From assembly GCA_016859345.1 (NCBI GenBank), contig CM029119.1, positions 905,501 to 969,500 of the forward strand: 64,000 nt of DNA, written 5' to 3'. A program made the translations under genes and the position numbers. Positions 59,431-64,000 of this stretch are shown piece by piece. The stretch's first letter is position 1; each line of letters begins with the position of its first letter. The notes under the pieces were generated by a model. The model did no database searches and was not told the DNA's origin. It saw only the letters and a program-made list of their open reading frames with translations. This DNA is from Istiophorus platypterus. Lineage: Eukaryota > Chordata > Actinopteri > Istiophoriformes > Istiophoridae.

Positions 59431-62089
59431 CCTGGCCACTTCCTGGCTACTCAACAGTCTTTATGTATGGCTTTGGCCATGGTCTGAGGAAAATGTGAAG
59501 AAGCAAAACTATACCGTCTGAAAAATGCTGTGATGCATCATCAATATTGCTATAAATGTAAGCAGTTCACCTGGTTTAAACAGTCTGGTCCTGACCTTTT
59601 GAGTAATTTGATGGTTATCCATGAATTTTTCGAAGTCATCTGAAAGGCTTTCTCCTTGGACCTCCCAGAACTACTCCTACATTAGATGTCTCACTTCCTT
59701 AAGAAAAGTAGTTGCAGTCCTTCTGGCCTTAGGGCATCTCTCTGTCCCTCCAAATTCTTGGTGGCCGATTGTTTCTTTTATTAATTGTATTGTATTAAAT
59801 TTTTATATTCAAAGAAAACTTAGGGTAATTTGCAAGATTTCTTCAAGGTTCAACCACAGATTTTGGATTAAGCACACTCAAATTTAAGTGAGCAAGCAAG
59901 GTGTGTGAGAATTGTGACGTTTGGTTGAATATGTGATAATTCATGTGATGGCAGGTCTTAAATTCCTGGATGGACTGATAGATGGAGATTAATCTTGAGA
60001 CCTACTCTCTGAAAAGGCAGTTTAACATCTCCAATAGGTGACCTACAGTTAATGCTATGGCAATAAAACTCACTAGTGGCTATTTTTGTAGATATGATTA
60101 TTAGTGTTAAATTGTTTGATTTTGTGTATATATAGTGTATATATAATGATCTTTATAATTTTCTAAACATTAGTGAGTAATCAAACACTTTTTCTTATCA
60201 AAATAGATATTAATTTTTTTAAATGACAATAAATCTGTTTCTAAAATTGTAGGAACAAACTGAAAACACTAGTGATTAAAGGCACGTTCAGGCTTATTCC
60301 CAACAGGGTGAGAAAATGAATGAGGGGAATTAATTTTTCACAGTTGAAAAAAAGACCGAGACCATATTATCTCTTTATCAAAAATCTCAACAGGTAAATC
60401 TTGTGTTATGTCCATAAAGGTTTGTTAAACGATTATAAAAAAAACAACAAGATAAGAATGTGGAATAATTGCACAGAAAATTTCCTCTAGTCTATTAAAA
60501 ACTTTTAGATAAACAAATATATGCACTCTATAATGCTGCAACTAAATCATGATTTCAAAATACAGTATTGGGGTAAAAATAAGTCAATACATAAATTCAT
60601 AAAATGGAAAGGTTATTCAAATTAAGTTTTTCACACATCAGTACATTGTCTACAGAACAAAGCTCAGCCAGTAAAAAGAGAGAAGGGAGGAAGGAAGGAG
60701 GAAGAAGGGGAAAATGATCAGAGTTCACCCTCCTCCTTTCACAGAGGGGCACAGCTAGAAAAAACAACTTCAAAGTTCAAACTGCAACACTTACAGAGAA
60801 AAGCAGGAGAGGTAGATGAACCAGAACAGATAAAAAGGTGGAGATGAGAAATAACTAGGGCTGCAATTTCTTTTTTATAAATTTTTCCGATAAATCTAGG
60901 CATTAAATCTGTAGATAAAATATTTAATAAATACACATTCTTTAACATTCTTTAACATTACATTTTCCTGTTTAAAACTGTTAAAATATCACTTCATACA
61001 AATACTGTATGTCCTAATTTTTTTGTCTTTTTGTCTGTCCTAATGTAAATTGAGTTGTACTGTAACAGATGAATAAACCAATTAAAATTACAAGCATACC
61101 TCACATTGGGTGCTGCATGTTGTCTAAGGGTGTTGGAGCCTAATTAAGAAGTATGTTGTTAACTTGAATTTACTGTTAGCTTTTTGGCTTCATTAGCTAG
61201 CTAACTAACCATTTTTTAGTTAATGTCCAGATTCCACTCACTGCAGTGTAGAAAGACTTTCATTATTTTCCACAATGAAAAACTGCTTTTGTCCTTGTAT
61301 GACTTGGCTACTTTGATCTAGAGAAGGGCCATTGATTTCTATAATGTTATGCTATGTTGTTTTAAACACACAATGTGTAATTTTCTGCTGCTATGGGTTG
61401 CTCAATCAAAACAATAACAAAAGACGTAATTTGGTGACGTCCTAATGTAGCATGGGATTGTGGGAGTTGTCCTGACCACTACTCCTGTCAATGCAGTCAG
61501 CTTCTTCAGATTAGTATTCCTTCAGGGTTAATCATTCATGAGGGTTTTAACAGGAGCTGAATTTTCTCCATGGGTCTCCCCCTCTCCAAAATTAATGGAC
61601 TAGGTGGTTAAAACCGGTAAAAGCACTAAATGTGTCTGCACCTGGCAGACACAGAACAAAATTAGCATTTATTTGTACTGGTGTTTGTGTCAACCAAATG
61701 AATGTAATTAAAATTCCCTCTCTTTTAGTTCTGTTTTTGGTCACTACCAATTCTTAAGGAAAATATGTCTCTTTAGTTATTTAATGCTCCACTATGTCCA
61801 CCCGGTAGTCTTCCACTGTGCCTGTCTGCTGCTGCTGCTGGACAGGTTGGTGAGAATGCAGAGACTGAACTAAAACAGCAACATTCCGGCCAAAAAACTA
61901 AACAATGACCTGAGAGATGCTAAAATGTTTTTTATAGACCTGGGGGGAACTGGAGAGTGAGGCAGAACAATATTGTTTATATATTAGTTTATTTATATCT
62001 TTTGTCTTCTGCTATGGCGCAAATAGCTGTTAGGTGTATTGATCCAAAAACATGAAAGTTTACCCAAAAACTGAAAAGTATGTTCAAGT

Positions 62090-63110
62090 GCTTTCCAAGA
62101 AAAATGAGCCCAATCAACCAAATGGTGGCGCTGTAATTGAGGTCCAAAACTGCAATTTTATAAAGGCCATGTCCCTCACACCATACATCTCACTGACAAC
62201 AATTTGACAACAATCCAGACCAATGTGCTCTACATATGTGCTCTTTAAGTCTGCTTTGATGGATTTTTTGCCTTTTTGAATTTTTGGAAAAACACATTTT
62301 TTACAACTCCTCCTTAGCCATAGATCCAAATTTTCTGTAGATCATCCCTGGACCAAGCTTAGTAAAAGTTTTATAAACCTTGCTGATTACCTATTGACCA
62401 ATATCCTTGAAGAGAGTTGGGCCTTAGCATGAAAATGGCCATAAATCAATGTCAATCTGTGTATTCATCATACATCTTCGTAGATATTTTCAGTCCATGT
62501 TTGAATTTAGGCCTACCAAAGCATTTTGAACCTGACCCATAGAGGGCACAAAAAATAGCAAAAACATGCAGCTTACAACCTGTTGGGCAGAATCTTACTG
62601 AATTTGTTGAACATTATCTGGGGTCAAAAATTAACCATAACCATCTGAAGTGACCTATTGATTTGTGCATCTAGGCATGGCTTGTTTATCAATATCTGCA
62701 ATCTTATTCCTTTTGTTCAATTTGCTGTGAGCTGAAATGAGTTAATGATATGAAATGGTACAATAATTGGAAATGATGTGCCAGTGGCTTTCATGAAATA
62801 TGATTACAATCAGCCCTATGGCAGCACTATAATTAACAGTGAAAAAAATTAGAAAAAATGCATGAGCCCAGTGCAAAATGTGCCATAAATCAATGTTTTT
62901 TTCAATCATCACAAAACTTGTTAGACAGTCACTGAAAGTTTGTGATGTTATCTCAAAATTTGCAATAGGAGCAAATAACGTTTTTGCATGGGGCTTTTAT
63001 TTTGAGACTGGGCTTTATTTTTTGAGGATTGAAGCATCGGTCCCAGTGGCCTTGATCACTTTAAATCTAAAGTTAAGCATGGGCATAAGAGATATTAGGA
63101 CAACTTTTAC
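62090..63110. repeat. unclassified interspersed repeat
   Basis: Strings such as aaatggtggcgctgtaatt, aaggccatgtccctcaca and catagagggcac recall a widespread non-coding fish repeat. The start resembles 12965-13080 in this window. Confidence 0.4.
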
Positions 63111-63131
63111 CATTTGGAAAACGCGACAGGG

Positions 63132-63149
63132 ATATATATATATATATAT
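63132..63149. repeat. (TA)n
   Basis: Nine TA units. Confidence 0.95.
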
Positions 63150-63445
63150 GACTGAATGCCAGTTAGCCAAGTTAAGGTAGATCACACACACTGTCACCAC
63201 AAAATGTTCAGGAAATTGTTAACAAAAACCAAAACTCGGTATTCAAGGAAATGTTTGTATTCGTTCACCTGTTGCCTTCTTTTTTGTTACAAAGTCTCTT
63301 TATCAACGCCAGGTAACTTTAAGATAAACCTTAGCAAAATAGTGAAAAGATGAGGAGGGAGGCTAATTTTCATTTGATTGTTACGATAGAGTAGACTGGT
63401 TAATATTCTCACGGACATCTCTTGGTTTGATGTTTGCTTCCCCAG

Positions 63446-63481
63446 ACAAAATGGACGTTTTCTTCCCCAAAGAAAAGGAAA
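63446..63481 (+). other. possible plus-strand mini-exon with start codon
   Basis: A 36-nt stretch flanked by the acceptor TGCTTCCCCAG and the perfect donor GTAAGT. It contains acaaaATGG and reads MDVFFPKEKE. I do not recognise the peptide. It may be the first coding exon of a gene continuing to the right, or chance. Confidence 0.25.
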
Positions 63482-64000
63482 GTAAGTCATCACTGATAAT
63501 AATCATTTAAGTTAAGCCGAGTCCCTTCGTAATGGCCAAGAATGCGTTGTGTATTTCTGTCACTTGAGATAAGTAGTTCTGAAAAGACAGGTCAGCTCAT
63601 GTGCATAGGTTCGCTTGTGCATAATATGTAGTGAAACATTAGGATTGCCCTTTCTCAGTAGTTAGTTGTCAACTTTGGAGTATTGCAAAGGTACATTAAC
63701 ATGAAACATATCACTTATCATATATTGCTATATTCTGTGTTAATTTCTTTGCTGTTAAGCATAATTTCATACCCATACTTTTAGCAATAAACTCACAGTT
63801 TATTAGGTAGGCTACAGCTAGCAAAAATGCAATCTAATACAACACTTATAATAAATACCCCTTCAAGATTTTCGCAATGTTCAGTTTATGTTGAAACATT
63901 TTAAGAAATGTAGTGATTCAAATCTATGATAATTTTGGTTTAGTTTGTGGTTCTCTGTTAAAAATTTTCTAAGGGTGGCCCCCAACACCCCGCGCTGGAT

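Larger units (their letters stand above)
57477..64000 (-). other. ryr2: ryr2 upstream intron, more than 6.5 kb
   Basis: No exon matching the RyR block before GEKVM was found up to the right edge, so this is one long intron. It contains CA tracts, a SINE-like piece, a LINE trace, an unclassified repeat and a possible plus-strand mini-exon. Confidence 0.7.

Noticed and set aside
1..64000. tRNA, rRNA, CRISPR, prokaryotic operons
   Set aside because: No cloverleaf with intact boxes beyond SINE heads, no spaced repeats, and the exon/intron layout is vertebrate.

Overview
The window is teleost fish genomic DNA: AT-rich, intron-rich, and full of fish-type Tc1-like transposons, LINE remnants and SINEs. 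It holds two genes, both on the minus strand. They are a complete chrm3 (muscarinic acetylcholine receptor M3) at the left and the 3' part of ryr2 (cardiac/neuronal ryanodine receptor) from 26.1 kb to 57.5 kb. Along the minus strand the order is ryr2 then chrm3, as in the human RYR2-(ZP4)-CHRM3 block. I see no ZP4-like gene between them here.

Layout. 1-1315: chrm3 3' flank. 1316-5396: chrm3, five coding exons that join in frame to 608 codons plus stop. 5.4-16.3 kb: chrm3 upstream region with a candidate non-coding 5' exon near 12.1 kb and several LINE fragments. 16327-25368: a nearly perfect 4,521-bp head-to-tail tandem duplication. 25369-26111: ryr2 3' untranslated side. 26112-57476: 26 consecutive ryr2 coding exons whose splice phases all agree (3,512 coding bases, 1,169 whole residues plus stop). 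They run from the Ca2+-sensing central domain through the EF-hand region, voltage-sensor-like domain and pore to the C-terminal zinc-finger domain. 57477-64000: an upstream ryr2 intron of more than 6.5 kb. The 5' remainder of ryr2 lies beyond the right edge.

RyR2 is the sarcoplasmic/endoplasmic reticulum Ca2+ release channel. M3 is a Gq-coupled receptor that raises Ca2+ through IP3. They are syntenic neighbours rather than an operon. Points that stand out: the M3 coding sequence is split by four introns (one within the DRY motif, one only 146 bp and largely a GATA/TATC microsatellite), although it is a single coding exon in mammals; a Glu-to-Gln change directly after the RyR selectivity-filter motif GGGIGD; a GC-AG ryr2 intron; the recent tandem duplication; and nested transposons inside ryr2 introns.
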